Counted from the first letter of the stretch, positions 31,801-41,900 are shown. The stretch is 64,000 bases of DNA from Streptomyces sp. Ag109_O5-1 (GCF_003814875.1 NZ_RKQF01000001.1:5022001-5086000), one strand, 5' to 3'. Numbers and translations are program-made. The notes: a model not told the origin generated them from the sequence alone.

Positions 31801-32919
31801 TGCCGACGCGCCCCCGGTCCGCGGACCCGACGGGCCGCGGACCGCCTGAGCGTCCTTCTCAACGGTGAGCATCACCTGGAACAGCGGTTGCCTCGCGAGC
31901 GACCGGGCCGGGGCCAGCTCCTCCACCAGACGCTCGAACGGCACATCCTGATTCTCGAAGGCACGCCATCCCGTATCCCTGACCTGAGCGAGTAGCTGCT
32001 GAAAGGTCGGATCCCCTGACAGGTCGGTCCGGATCACGAGGGTGTTGACGAAGAACCCGATCAAATCATTCAGCGCGTCGTCGGTACGCCCGGCGACCGC
32101 GACCCCGATCGGGATGTCCGTACCGGCCCCCAGCTTCGAAAGCAGCACCGCCAACGCAGTCTGCAGCAGCATGAACACCGTGACGCCCTGCTCGCGCGCG
32201 ACCTCGAGCAGTCGCGCGTGCGCGTCAGCGGAGATCTGCAGCGGAACTCTGTGCCCGCGATGGTCGGCGACGAGGGATCGCGGTCGATCGAAAGGCAGTT
32301 CCAGCTCTTCCGGCGCTCCGGCAAGGGCCTGGCGCCAGTAGGCGACCTGCTGGGACATCACACTGTCCGGGTCGTCCTCGCTGCCCAACAGCTCCCGCTG
32401 CCAGAGCGTGTAGTCCGCGTACTGCACCGGCAACGGTTCCCACTGTGGAGCACGACCCTCGAGACGCGCCTCATAGGCCGTGGTGAAGTCCCTGATGAAC
32501 GGCTCCGTCGACCAGCCATCGCTGGCGATGTGGTGCATGACCACCGTCAAGACGTGTTCCTCGGGGCCGGTCGAAAACAGCCATGCTTGGATCGGCACCT
32601 CGGACTGGAGGTCGAACACATATTGCGTCGCTTCGTCGATCGCGGCGGGCAGGGCGTCAGCGGGCACCTCCCGCACGTGGAGCTCCCAATCCAGGCCGTC
32701 GATATCGAGGACGTTCTGGAACGGCTCTCCGTCGACTATAGGGAACACCGTGCGCAGCGCCTCGTGCCGCCCGATGACATCGCGCAACGCAGAACCCAGC
32801 GCGGCCGAGTCGAGTCGGCCAGGCAGCGGTACCACCGTCGGGATGTTGTAGGTCGTGCTCGGGCCCTCAAGCTGGCCGATGAACCACAGACGGCGCTGCG
32901 CATATGACAGCGGATACAT
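19123..32919 (-). CDS. NRPS-C: four modules (M10-M13) plus thioesterase
   Basis: 4598 residues from ATG 32919 (MYPLSYAQRRLWF), which overlaps the NRPS-B stop as TGATG; an open frame back to 33165 lies inside NRPS-B and is not used. Order: C-A-T (M10), C-A-T (M11), C-A-T (M12), C-A-T (M13), TE. Carrier-protein serines lie near residues 1023, 2117, 3206 and 4296. C domains of M10, M12 and M13 have HHIASDG; that of M11 is the dual epimerization/condensation type (YPLAPLQEGILFHH, then HHLVQDH). Pocket codes by eye: DVFSVAIVYK (unassigned), DVWHVSLVDK (Ser), DLTKVGHIGK (Asp, matching the known Asp code), DMLHYGMVWK (unassigned). The TE carries GWSHGG with a late CPHSHM histidine and releases, perhaps cyclizes, the peptide. 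It is the terminal synthetase of the line. Confidence 0.95.
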   Translation of the reverse strand: MYPLSYAQRRLWFIGQLEGPSTTYNIPTVVPLPGRLDSAALGSALRDVIGRHEALRTVFPIVDGEPFQNVLDIDGLDWELHVREVPADALPAAIDEATQYVFDLQSEVPIQAWLFSTGPEEHVLTVVMHHIASDGWSTEPFIRDFTTAYEARLEGRAPQWEPLPVQYADYTLWQRELLGSEDDPDSVMSQQVAYWRQALAGAPEELELPFDRPRSLVADHRGHRVPLQISADAHARLLEVAREQGVTVFMLLQTALAVLLSKLGAGTDIPIGVAVAGRTDDALNDLIGFFVNTLVIRTDLSGDPTFQQLLAQVRDTGWRAFENQDVPFERLVEELAPARSLARQPLFQVMLTVEKDAQAVRGPSGPRTGGASAPHPDSRPGVSVAKFDVDLNLSEMYYVDGAPAGIRGAVTGAAALFDAASVALIAERLVRVLEAVLADPGLPVSGVDVLGVAESDRVLRQWNHTGFVVPEVSVPELFAAQVARTPDAPAVASGGVEVSYAELDARANRLARYLSGLGVGPESVVGLCLPRGVEMIVAVLGVWKAGGAYLPVDPEYPAERIGFMLSDAAPVCVLTVAGVAGALSELEGTAGAEPVVVLDDPGMVAGLAAEKGGAPRGAVPVVPGCAAYVIYTSGSTGTPKGVVVEHRSVAALVAWAGSRFGAAGEFERVLGSTSLSFDVSVFELLGPLCAGGCVEVVEDLLALADGTGGVGEVSLVSAVPSALVRVLSGAGSGLSGAGAVVLAGEGLSAGVLGAVREALPAAAVANIYGPTEATVYATAWFDDGAQRPEAGWVPPIGRPIGGARVFVLDDRLAPVPVGVPGELYIAGSGVARGYLGRAGLTAGRFVADPFDTDPAGGGRLYRTGDVVRWSAEGELVYLGRADEQVKVRGFRIEPGEIEAVIAGHPQISQAAVIVREDATGDKRLVAYVVPAAGAEADPVVLREHVGARLPEYMVPSAVMVLEALPLTVNGKLDRRALPAPDFASLAGSGRGPANVREEVLCQAFAEVLGLESVGVDDDFFALGGHSLLAVRLVEWLRVRGVSVSVRALFLSPSPAGLASMAAPVSVVVPENLIPDGAQVITPEMLPLVELTEAEVQAVVSGVEGGAGNVADIYPLAPLQEGILFHHLLADGGQDAYVLPSVIEFDDRSRLDGFVAALQQVVDRHDVFRTSVVWQGLREPVQVVWRSAALPVTEVSLDTHAADPAAELMSVVGLVMDLGRAPLLDLHVAEVSGGRWLGLVRVHHLVQDHTALDIVLDEIQTILAGRAETLPEPLPFRDFVAQARAGLDSGEHEEFFRELLAGVEEPTAAFGVSDVRGDGSDVVRATMPLDAGVVARLREVSRSLGASAATVLHVAWSRVLAVVAGRDDVVFGTVLFGRMNAGAGSDRVPGLFMNTLPVRVRTGDLGVLDAVTAMRGLLAGLLEHEHAPLALAQRASAVPADEPLFTTLFNYRHNTAGGSQGAGESDAADDGGFEGLRPVFSREQTNYPLTVSVDDNGDGLGLVVDAVGPIDPRAVAGMLHTAVGDLVAALEDALEGGAQTPLSGVSVLDGTELDRVLRQWNDTAAEVPVGTLPGLFAGQVARTPDAVAVVFEGVSVSYAELDARANRLARYLCGLGVGPESVVGVCLPRGVEMVVALLAVLKAGAAYLPVDPELPAERVSFVLADAGAVCVIADAVSGAGVAAGSVPVVVVDDPRVSALSGDAVPVSVVSGNPAYVIYTSGSTGVPKGVVVSHAGIVNRLVWMQDRFGLAPGERVLHKTPFGFDVSVWELFWPLVQGAVMVVARPGGHRDPGYVAELVREQRVDTVHFVPSMLEAFLAVPQAGRCGSLRRVVCSGEALGAGVRDRFFAVFGADAGLFNLYGPTEASVDVTGYQVRPDGSSVVPIGRPVANTRVFVLDERLCPVPVGVAGELYLAGVQLARGYVGRAGLTAERFVADPFDTDPAGGGRLYRTGDVVRWDAEGNLVYLGRADEQVKVRGFRIEPGEIQAVIAAHPQVAQAAVIAREDETGDKRLVAYVVPMAGAADGANLGGLPYVVREFAASRLPEYMVPSAVVVLEALPLTVNGKLDRRALPAPDFTVLAGSGRGPANVREELLCQAFAEVLGLESVGVDDDFFVLGGHSLLAVRLVSRIRAVLGVEVSLRTLFEAPTVAGLAARLSGAGVARSALVPQVRPERLPLSFAQQRLWFIGQLEGPSATYNSPVVVRLSGGVDEAALAAALRDVIGRHEVLRTVYPTAVDGQPFQQILDLDDLDWELRVVEVAPADLPEQVAAVAGYAFDLAVEVPIRAWLFTDGSDEHVLVVVVHHIASDGWSTAPLAKDVSGAYAARLEGRAPVWEPLPVQYADYTLWQRELLGSEDDPESVISRQVAYWRQALDGAPEELALPADRPRPAVASHRGHTVPLQVPAEVHARVLRVAREQGVTVFMLLQAALAVLVSKLGAGEDIPIGSAVAGRTDEALDDLVGSFVNTMVVRTDLSGDPTFEQLLARVREVSLAGFEHQDVPFERLVEELAPARSLSRHPLFQVLLTFQNNAEAVLDLPGVRVGGPAAPSGASPEASPVTESSSVAKFDIDVIVGEVFGAGGVPAGIRGGVTGSADLFDAGTVALIAERWVRVLEAVTVDPSVSVSGVDVLGVEERRRVLVEWNGTGSVVSGELVPGLIAAQAVRVPDAVAVVADGVEVSYAQLDARANRLARYLSGLGVGRESVVGLCLPRGLDMIVGMLGVWKAGAAYLPIDPGYPVERVAFMLADARAAVLLGTEDVLDELPAGRVPMVALDDPGVAVAVLSMSDAPVPVLLLPGQLAYVIYTSGSTGLPKGVGVTHGGLANYVASVPSRVALAGAGRFAVVQGQVTDLGNTVVFGALSSGGTLVVAPEEVVTDPVGMAGFFAAQRVDAVKVVPSHLAALGAGSAGLGGVLPGRGVVLGGEAASAGWVRELVEAAGEGRAVFNHYGPTETTIGVLTACLDAGAVAAGVVPIGRPVANTRVYVLDDRLVPVPVGVAGELYVAGAQLARGYVGRAALTAGRFVADPFDTAGGGRLYRTGDVVRWSAEGELVYLGRADEQVKVRGFRIEPGEVETVLTAHPQIVQAAVIAREDTTGDKRLVAYVVPVAAGDMEDQDQDQDQALAGAVRQFVGARLPEHLVPAAVVVLEALPLTVNGKLDRKALPAPEVATTAASGRAPAGPREELLCQAFAEVLGLESVGVDDDFFDLGGHSLLAVRLISRVRTLLGAEVDIRALFETPTAAGLAERLSSAGVARTPLALRERPERIPLSYGQRRLWIIDQLEGPSATYNIPVAVRLSGEVNQSALAAALRDVVGRHEVLRTVFPTAEDGQPIQQIIDLEDLDWGLQVVQVSEDGLPDAVEQASQHVFDLANEVPFRAWLFTSGPDDNVLLVVAHHIASDGWSWAPLGKDVTRAYEARCTGRAPAWEPLPLQYADYAAWQQEVLGDDQDPDSLMSHQVAYWREALAGVPEELTLPFDRPRPAVIGHEGTGAPIMVPASVHARLLTVAREQGVTVFMVLQAALAVLLSKLGAGTDIPIGSAAAGRTDEALDDLVGYFVNTFVMRTDLTGDPTFTELLARVRETALSAFEHQDVPFERLVEELAPARSLSRHPLFQVMLLLENTATATVDLSGTEARSVSTGSTMAKFDLDLSLREVYDASGAPAGMFGGLIAAADLFEPESARRISDRWVRVIEAVTADPDIHLSEVRVLADDERETLLATWNDTEAELPDTTVVGLFEAQAGRTPEAVAILTGETEVTFAQLDERANRLARLLAGRGVGPESIVAVVLERKVDLIVALLGVLKAGAAYLPIDPAYPAGRTAYVLADSGAVCLVSDVSMLERLEEFEVRVDGHDILPVVLLDDPDVVDELAGLPGGRLEPEERTGSLLPEHPIWVIYTSGSTGRPKGVLVGHRAVVNFLMSMRERFAFRAGDRLLAVSTVGCDMAGLEFYLPLVCGVPLVLASQEQVLDPWALRALIRSRGATVVHATPSLWRGLVSDAEDRVDWSQVRVYIGAEALPDDLARTLLDRTPSLTNMYGPTETTVWSTAKLIDSDATDLTSIGGPIANTQVYVLDDALAPVAPGVRGELYIAGDGLARGYLGRPGLSAERFVACPFLGGGKRMYRTGDVVCWSADGDLSFLGRADDQVKIRGFRVELGEVEAVVAAHPGVAQATVMAREDTPGERRLVAYVVPGGGERAVPDDAGENPATGDDLSAQVRAFAALRLPGYMVPSAVVQLDDLPLMPNGKLDRKALPAPDPTARRVADNSNVTALEEHIREVFAEVLGVESVGVDDDFFALGGHSLLVVQAVARLKERGVSFTVRDFFAAPTVSGLMERMNLSSLRDVLDVLLPIRKQGDEPPFFCMHPGSGVGWSYMPMARFAPGGIPLYALQARGIDGEGLFAASLTEMAQDYIEHMRTVQPTGPYRLLGWSHGGVVAHEVAVLLQAAGEEVSALIILDAYPPRRRPDAESAGGDGEGGPADVELMPAPDPDGELHALKEWARRMAGPIGGLSDDEALHFARLFLNNQRIAVENDYGRFDGDVLVLVAEEGKPEGAPTAEEWGPYVSGTISEVRIPCPHSHMVEPERLGDIWSAIADWMGAKD
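19880..23142 (-). other. NRPS module M13 (C, A, T), unassigned last residue
   Basis: The A-domain pocket reads GCDMAGLE, VVHATPSLW, VYIGAEAL and NMYGPTETTVW, giving DMLHYGMVWK, not a code I know. Cys replaces the usual Phe before Asp235. The module is more divergent from the others than they are from each other. Confidence 0.65.
23143..26411 (-). other. NRPS module M12 (C, A, T), Asp
   Basis: The A-domain code DLTKVGHIGK equals the published aspartate code. The A-T linker carries a short EDQDQDQDQ run encoded by a hexanucleotide repeat at about 23565-23590. Confidence 0.8.
26412..29599 (-). other. NRPS module M11 (dual C, A, T), Ser
   Basis: A serine A domain (DVWHVSLVDK) near-identical to M8. 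The upstream C domain matches M9 over its first half, a sign of recombination inside the module. Confidence 0.78.
26894..28250 (-). repeat. Serine A-domain DNA repeat, copy in M11
   Basis: One of four near-identical tracts (M2, M8, M9, M11). Encoded A-core peptides such as HKTPFGFDVSVWELFWPL are the same in all, and stretches of hundreds of bases match without a difference by eye. Confidence 0.85.
29600..32919 (-). other. NRPS module M10 (C, A, T), unassigned
   Basis: The A-domain pocket (SFDVSVFE; LVSAVPSAL; VVLAGEG; NIYGPTEATVY) gives DVFSVAIVYK, which I cannot assign. The dual C domain of M11 would make the residue D. The first C domain is the most divergent of the L-accepting set. Confidence 0.65.
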
Positions 32920-35900
32920 CAGGACTCCTCCGAGTTTCGCATCGGCCGCAACGCCGGCCTGGCTGGCTTCTGGTTCTGGATCTGACGTGCAAGCCGGGCG
33001 ACGGTCGGTTCGTTCAACAGCACCCGCAACGGCACTTCCACCTTGAGCAAAGAGCGGATGCGGCTGATCAGCCGCACCGCAAGCAGCGAGTTCCCCCCTA
33101 GGTCGAAGAAGTCGTCGTCGACTCCGACGGACTCCAGGCCCAGGACCTCGGCGAACGCCTGGCACAGCGCCTCTTCGCGCGCGTTGGCCGGAGCACGCCT
33201 GGAACTGGCGGGCGATGCGAAGTCCGGCGCCGGCAGCGCCTTGCGGTCCAGCTTGCCGTTCACCGTCAACGGCAGGGCCTCGAGCACCATCACCGCCGAC
33301 GGCACCATGTACTCCGGCAACCGCGACGCGGCGAACTCCCGCAGCGTGCCCGGATCAGCCTGATCCCCGGCCACCGGGACGACATAGGCGACCAGCCGCT
33401 TGTCCCCCGTCTCGTCCTCGCGGGCGATCACGGCGGCCTGGGCGACCTGCGGGTGCGCGGCGATGACCGCCTGGATCTCACCCGGCTCGATCCGGAACCC
33501 ACGCACCTTCACCTGCTCATCGGCACGCCCCAGATACACCAGCTCACCCTCGGCGGACCAGCGCACCACATCCCCGGTCCGGTACAACCGGCCACCACCG
33601 GCCGGGTCGGTGTCGAACGGGTCGGCCACGAACCGCTCCGCGGTCAGACCCGCACGCCCCACATACCCCCGCGCCAACTGCACACCGGCCAGATACAACT
33701 CACCCGCCACACCCACCGGCACCGGGCACAGCCGCTCATCCAGCACGAACACCCGCGTGTTCGCAACCGGACGCCCGATCGGCACCACCGACGACCCGTC
33801 GGGCCGCACCTGATACCCGGTCACGTCCACCGACGCCTCGGTCGGACCGTACAGGTTGAACAACCCCGCATCCGCACCGAACACGGCGAAGAACCGGTCC
33901 CGGACACCGGCGCCCAACGCCTCACCCGAACACACCACCCGCCGCAACGACCCGCACCGCCCGGCCTGCGGCACCGCCAAGAACGCCTCCAGCATCGAGG
34001 GCACGAAATGCACCGTGTCCACCCGCTGCTCACGCACCAGCTCGGCCACATACCCCGGATCCCGATGACCACCCGGCCGGGCCACCACCATCACCGCACC
34101 CTGGACCAGCGGCCAGAACAACTCCCACACCGACACATCGAACCCGAACGGCGTCTTGTGCAACACCCGCTCCCCCGGCGCCAGCCCGAACCGGTCCTGC
34201 ATCCACACCAACCGGTTCACAATCCCGGCATGCGACACCACCACACCCTTCGGCACACCCGTCGACCCCGACGTATAGATCACATACGCCGGATTCCCCG
34301 ACACCACCGACACCCCGGGATCAGCGGCCGACAACGCCGCCACCGCCGCCACCACCCCCGGATCATCCACAACCACCACCGGCACCGAACCAACGTCCAC
34401 ACCGGAAAGCACCCCGGCCACCACGGACTCCGTCAGCACACACACCGCACCCGCATCCGCCAACACGAACGAGACCCGCTCCGCCGGCAGCTCCGGATCC
34501 ACCGGCAGATACGCCGCCCCCGCCTTGAGCACCGCCAGCAACGCCACCACCATCTCCACACCCCGCGGCAGACACACCCCCACCACCGACTCCGGACCCA
34601 CACCCAGCCCGCACAGATACCGCGCCAACCGGTTCGCCCGCGCATCCAACTCCGCATACGACACCGACACGCCCTCGAACACCACCGCCACAGCATCCGG
34701 AGACCGCGCCACCTGCCCCGCGAACAACCCCGGCAACGTCCCCACCGGCACCTCGGCCGCCGTGTCGTTCCACTGACGCAGCACCCGGTCCAGCTCCGTG
34801 CCATCCAGCACGCTCACCCCGGACAGCGGCGTCTGCGCACCGCCCTCCAGAGCGTCCTCCAGCGCCGCCACCAGGTCACCGACCGCCGTATGCAGCATCC
34901 CGGCAACCGCCCGCGGATCGATCGGCCCGACCGCATCCACCATCAGACCGAGACCATCACCGTCGTCATCGACCGACACCGACAACGGATAGTTCGTCTG
35001 CTCCCGGGAGAACACCGGCCGGAGGCCCTCGAACCCGTCGCCGTGGGCCGCACCGTCACTCTCAGCGCCCTGAGACCCGCCGGCGGTGTTGTGCCGGTAG
35101 TTGAACAGCGTGGTGAACAACGGCTCGTCCGCCGGCACCGCGCTGGCACGCTGGGCCAGCGCCAACGGCGCATGCTCGTGCTCCAGCAACCCGGCCAGCA
35201 GTCCACGCATCGCCGTGACCGCATCCAGCACACCGAGATCCCCGGTACGCACCCGCACCGGCAGGGTGTTCATGAACAGTCCAGGCACCCGGTCCGAGCC
35301 GGCGCCCGCGTTCATCCGCCCGAACAGCACCGTGCCGAACACCACGTCGTCACGGCCCGCAACCACCGCCAGCACCCGCGACCACGCCACATGCATCACC
35401 GTCGCCGCACTGGCCCCCAACCGCCGGGCCACCTCCCGCAGCCGCACCACAACACCGGCATCCAGACCGCGTATTGCGTGAACAACCTCGGAACCGTCAC
35501 CGCGCACGTCGCTGACTCCGAACGCCGCGGTCGGCTCCTCCACCCCGGCCAAAAGCTCCCGGAAGAACTCCTCGTGCTCCCCACTGTCCAGCCCGGCCCG
35601 GGCCTGCGCCACGAAGTCCCGGAACGGCAACGGCTCCGGCAGCGTCTCGGCACGCCCGGCCAGAATCGTCTGGATCTCGTCCAGCACGATGTCCAGCGCG
35701 GTGTGGTCCTGCACCAGATGATGCACCCGCACCAGCCCCAGCCACCGGCCACCAGAGACCTCGGCCACATGCAGATCCAGCAGCGGCGCACGCCCCAGAT
35801 CCATCACCAACCCCACCACGGACATGAGCTCGGCCGCCGGATCCGCCGCATGGGTGTCAAGACTCACCTCAGTGACGGGAAGCGCCGCGGAGCGCCACAC

Positions 35901-38900
35901 CACCTGCACCGGCTCCCGCAACCCCTGCCACACCACCGAGGTCCGGAACACATCATGCCGGTCGACCACCTGCTGCAACGCAGCGACGAACCCGTCCACC
36001 CGGGACCGGTCATCGAACTCGATGACGCTCGGCAGCACATACGCGTCCTGACCGCCGTCGGCCAGCAGGTGGTGGAACAGAATCCCTTCCTGCAGCGGAG
36101 CCAGCGGATAGATGTCCGCGACATTGCCCGCACCACCCTCGACCCCGGAAACCACCGCCTGGACCTCGGCCTCGGTCAGCTCCACCAGCGGCAGCATCTC
36201 CGGCGTGATCACCTGCGCCCCGTCCGGAATCAGGTTCTCCGGCACCGAAACCGACACCGCACCCGACGCAGCCGCCAACCTCGCCGGCGTCGGAGCCTCG
36301 AACAGCGTCCGCACCGACACCGACACACCCCGCACCCGCAGCCACTCCACCAGGCGCACCGCCAGCAGCGAATGCCCGCCCAGAGCGAAGAAGTCATCCT
36401 CCACCCCGACCGACTCCAGCCCGAGGACCTCGGCGAACGCCTGACACAGCACCTCCTCACGCACATTCGCCGGGCCACGCCCGGAACCGGTGAGCGATGC
36501 GAAGTCCGGCGCCGGCAGCGCCTTGCGGTCCAGCTTGCCGTTCACCGTCAACGGCAGGGCCTCGAGCACCATCACCGCCGACGGCACCATGTACTCCGGC
36601 AACCGCGACGCGGCGAACTCCCGCAGCGTGCCCGGATCAGCCTGATCCCCGGCCGCCGGGACGACGTAGGCGACCAGCCGCTTGTCCCCCGTCTCGTCTT
36701 CCCGGGCGATCACGGCGGCCTGGGCGACCTGCGGGTGCGCGGCGATGACCGCCTGGATCTCACCCGGCTCGATCCGGAACCCACGCACCTTCACCTGCTC
36801 ATCGGCCCGCCCCAGATACACCAGCTCACCCTCGGCGGACCAGCGCACCACATCCCCGGTCCGGTACAACCGGCCACCACCGACCGGGTCGGTGTCGAAC
36901 GGGTCGGCCACGAACCGCTCCGCCGTCAGACCCGCACGCCCCACATACCCACGCGCCAACTGCACACCGGCCAGATACAACTCCCCCGCCACACCCACCG
37001 GCACCGGGCACAGCCGCTCATCCAGCACGAACACCCGCGTGTTCGCAACCGGACGCCCGATCGGCACCACCGACGACCCGTCGGGCCGCACCTGATACCC
37101 GGTCACGTCCACCGACGCCTCGGTCGGACCGTACAGGTTGAACAACCCCGCATCCGCACCGAACACGGCGAAGAACCGGTCCCGGACACCGGCGCCCAAC
37201 GCCTCACCCGAACACACCACCCGCCGCAACGACCCGCACCGCCCGGCCTGCGGCACCGCCAAGAACGCCTCCAGCATCGAGGGCACGAAATGCACCGTGT
37301 CCACCCGCTGCTCACGCACCAGCTCGGCCACATACCCCGGATCCCGATGACCACCCGGCCGGGCCACCACCATCACCGCACCCTGGACCAGCGGCCAGAA
37401 CAACTCCCACACCGACACATCGAACCCGAACGGCGTCTTGTGCAACACCCGCTCCCCCGGCGCCAGCCCGAACCGGTCCTGCATCCACACCAACCGGTTC
37501 ACAATCCCGGCATGCGACACCACCACACCCTTCGGCACACCCGTCGACCCCGACGTATAGATCACATACGCCGGATTCCCCGACACCACCGACACCGGCA
37601 CCGCATCACCGGACAACGCCGACACCCGCGGATCATCCACCACCACAACCGGCACCGAACCCGCAGCCACCCCAGCCCCGGACACCGCATCAGCGATCAC
37701 ACACACCGCACCCGCATCCGCCAGCACGAACGAGACCCGCTCCGCCGGCAGCTCCGGATCCACCGGCAGATACGCCGCCCCCGCCTTGAGCACCGCCAGC
37801 AACGCCACCACCATCTCCACACCCCGCGGCAGACACACTCCCACCACCGACTCCGGGCCCACACCCAGCCCGCACAGATACCGCGCCAACCGGTTCGCCC
37901 GCGCATCCAACTCCGCATACGACACCGACACGCCCTCAAACACCACCGCCACAGCATCCGGAGACCGCGCCACCTGCCCCGCGAACAACCCCGGCAACGT
38001 CCCCACCGGCACCTCGGCCGCCGTGTCGTTCCACTGGCGCAGCACCCGGTCCAGCTCCGTGCCATCCAGCACGCTCACCCCGGACAGCGGCGTCTGCGCA
38101 CCGCCCTCCAGAGCGTCCTCCAGCGCCGCCACCAGGTCACCGACCGCCGTATGCAGCATCCCGGCAACCGCCCGCGGATCGATCGGCCCGACCGCATCCA
38201 CCACGAGGCCAAGACCATCACCGTTGTCATCGACCGACACCGTCAACGGATAGTTCGTCTGCTCCTGGATGAAGACCGGCCGGAGGCCCTCGAACCCGTC
38301 GCCGTCGGCGGCGTCGGACTCACCAGCGCCCTGAGACCCGCCGGCGGTGTTGTGCCGGTAGTTGAACAGCGTGGTGAACAACGGCTCGTCCGCCGGCACC
38401 GCGCTGGCACGCTGGGCCAGCGCCAACGGCGCGTGCTCGTGCTCCAGCAGGCCGGCCAGCAGTCCACGCATCGCCGTGACCGCATCCAGCACACCGAGAT
38501 CCCCGGTACGCACCCGCACCGGCAGGGTGTTCATGAACAGTCCAGGCACCCGGTCCGAGCCGGCGCCCGCGTTCATCCGCCCGAACAGCACCGTGCCGAA
38601 CACCACGTCGTCACGGCCCGCAACCACCGCCAGCACCCGCGACCACGCCACATGCATCACCGTCGCCGCGCTGGCCCCCAACCGCCGGGCCACCTCCCGC
38701 AGCCGCACCCCCAGATCAGCATCCAGATCACGTATTGCGTGAACAACCTCGGAACCGTCACCGCGCACGTCGCTGACTCCGAACGCCGCGGTCGGCTCCT
38801 CCACCCCGGCCAAAAGCTCCCGGAAGAATTCCTCGTGCTCCCCAGTCTCGAGCCCGGCCCGGGCCTGGGCCACGAAGTCCCGGAACGGCAACGGCTCCGG

Positions 38901-41900
38901 CAACTCCTCGCCACGCCCGGCCAGGATCGTCTGGATCTCGTCCAGCACGATGTCCATCGCGGTGTGGTCCTGCACCAGATGATGCGTCCGCACCAGCCCC
39001 AGCCACCGGCCACCAGAGACCTCGGCCACATGCAGATCCAGCAGCGGCGCACGCCCCAGATCCATCGACAGCCCGACCGCAGAAATCAGGTCCGCCGCCA
39101 AATCGGTGCCGTCCGCGGCGGCAAGGCTCACCTCGGTCACCGACAACGCCGCCGAACGCCACACCACCTGCACCGGCTCCCGCAACCCCTGCCACACCAC
39201 CGAGGTCCGGAACACATCATGCCGGTCGACCACCTGCTGCAACGCAGCGACGAACCCGTCCACCCGGGACCGGTCATCGAACTCCAGCACGAACGGCGTC
39301 ACATAGGTGTCGTCACCGCCGTCGGCCAGCAGGTGGTGGAACAGAATCCCTTCCTGCAGCGGAGCCAGCGGATAGATGTCCGCGACATTGCCCGCACCAC
39401 CCTCGACCCCGGAAACCACCGCCTGGACCTCGGCCTCGGTCAGCTCCACCAGCGGCAGCATCTCCGGCGTGATCACCTGCGCCCCGTCCGGAATCAGGTT
39501 CTCCGGCACCACCACCGACACCGCACCCGACGCAGCCGCCAGCCTCGCCGGCGTCGGCGCCTCAAACAGCGTCCGCACCGACACCGACACACCCCGCACC
39601 CGCAGCCACTCCACCAGGCGCACCGCCAGCAGCGAATGCCCGCCCAGGACGAAGAAGTCGTCATCGACCCCGACGGACTCCAGCCCGAGGACCTCGGCGA
39701 ACGCCTGACACAGCACCTCCTCACGCACATTCGCCGGAGCACGCCCGGAACCGGTGAGCGATGCGAAGTCCGGCGCCGGCAGCGCCCTGCGGTCCAGCTT
39801 GCCGTTCACCGTCAACGGCAGCGCCTCGAGCACCATCACCGCCGACGGCACCATGTACTCCGGCAACCGCGACGCGGCGAACTCCCGCAGCGTGCCCGGA
39901 TCAGCCTGATCCCCGGCCGCCGGGACGACGTAGGCGACCAGCCGCTTGTCCCCAACGGCGTCCTCCCGGACGATCACCACGGCCTGGGCGACCTGCGGAT
40001 GCCGGGCGACGACCGCCTGCACCTCGCCCGGCTCGATCCGGAACCCCCGGATCTTCACCTGATCATCCGCCCGGCCCGCGAACACCAACGCCCCATCGGC
40101 ATCCCAGCGCACCACGTCCCCGGTCCGGTACAACCGGCCACCACCGACCGGGTCGGTGTCGAACGGGTCGGCCACGAACCGGCCCGCGGTCAGACCCGCA
40201 CGCCCCACATACCCACGCGCCAACTGCACACCGGCCAGATACAACTCACCCGCCACACCCACCGGCACCGGAGCAAGCCGCTCATCCAGCACGTACGCCC
40301 GCACGTTCCACATCGGCCTACCGATCGGAACAGCCGTCTCACCCATCCCAGGCACACACTCCTGCGAAGTCACCGACACCGACGCCTCGGTCGGCCCATA
40401 GGTGTTGTGCAGGTGCGCACCCGGCAGCACCTCGAAGAACCGGTCACGCAGGACCGTGGACAACTCCTCACCACCACTGAACACCTGACGCAGCGACACA
40501 CACCCGCCCGCAGCCGGCTCAGCCACGAACAATTCCAGCATCGCCGGCACGAATTCGACTGCCGTCACCCCCTGCTCCCGCACCAGCCCCACGAGGTAAG
40601 CCGGATCCCGGTGCCCACCCGGACGCGCCACGACCAGCCTGGCACCACAGACCAACGGGAGGAACAACTCCCACACCGACACATCGAAACCGATCGGGGT
40701 CTTGTGCAGGATCCGGTCCGACGCACCCAGGCCGTACTCATCCAACAGCCACCAGATGAGGTTGACCGCTCCCCAATGCGGCGTGACAACCCCCTTCGGC
40801 ACCCCCGTCGAACCCGACGTGTAGATCACATACGCCGACTGCCCGGGCAACACACAGACGTCCAACGCCTCAGCCGACACCGACGACACCGTCGAAACCA
40901 CCTGAGGATCGTCCACAAGCACCACCGGCAGCGAACCCGCAGCCACCCCGGCCCCGCAGGCCACATCCGTGACCACACACACCGCACCCGCATCCGCCAG
41001 CATGAACGAGATCCGCTCGGCCGGCAGCTCCGGATCCACCGGCAGATACGCCGCCCCCGTCTTCAACACCGCCAGCAACGCCACCACCAGCTCCACGCCC
41101 CGCTCCAGACACACCCCCACCACAGACTCCGCACCCACACCCAGCCCGGAGAGGTAGCGGGCCAGACGGTTCGCCCGCGCATCCAACTCCGCATACGACA
41201 CCGACACACCCTCGAACACCACCGCCACAGCATCCGGAGTCCGCGCCACCTGCGCAGCGAACAACTCCGGCAACGTCCCCGCCGGCACCACGGCCGCCGT
41301 GTCGTTCCACTCCACCAGCACCCGACGCCGCTCACCGGCATCCAGCACATCCACCCCGGACACCCGCAGCCCCGGATCGGCGACAACCGCCTCCAGCACC
41401 CGCATCAGACGCCCGACGATCACCGCCACCGTCTCCGCATCAAACAGATCCGCCGACCCGATCACCACACCCCGCAACCCCGCCGGAGCACCCTCCACCG
41501 CGAAGACCTCGGACACCGTCACGTCCAGGTCGAACTTCGCCGCGGCCACCGCCGTGGCCGAGGCCGTGTGGCCGCCGGCCCGCACGCCCGGCAGCTCCAG
41601 CTCCGCGGCGGCGTTGTTCTGCACGGTGAGCATCACCTGGAACAACGGATGCCGCGACAGTGAGCGGGCCGGGGCGAGTTCCTCCACCAACCGCTCGAAC
41701 GGCACATCCTGATGCTCGAACCCGGCCAGACTCACCTCACGCACCCGAGCCAGCAGCTGCTCGAACGTCGGATCCCCCGACACATCCGTGCGCATCACCA
41801 GCGTGTTGACGAAGAACCCGACCAGATCATCGAGCGCCTCATCCGTACGCCCCGCGACCGTCGCACCGATCGGAATGTCGGTGCCCGCACCCAGCTTCGC

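Noticed and set aside
32920..33165. An 82-residue N-terminal extension of NRPS-C
   Set aside because: It overlaps the coding end of NRPS-B and resembles no domain. The ATG at 32919 is coupled to the NRPS-B stop and starts directly with a C domain, as in NRPS-B.
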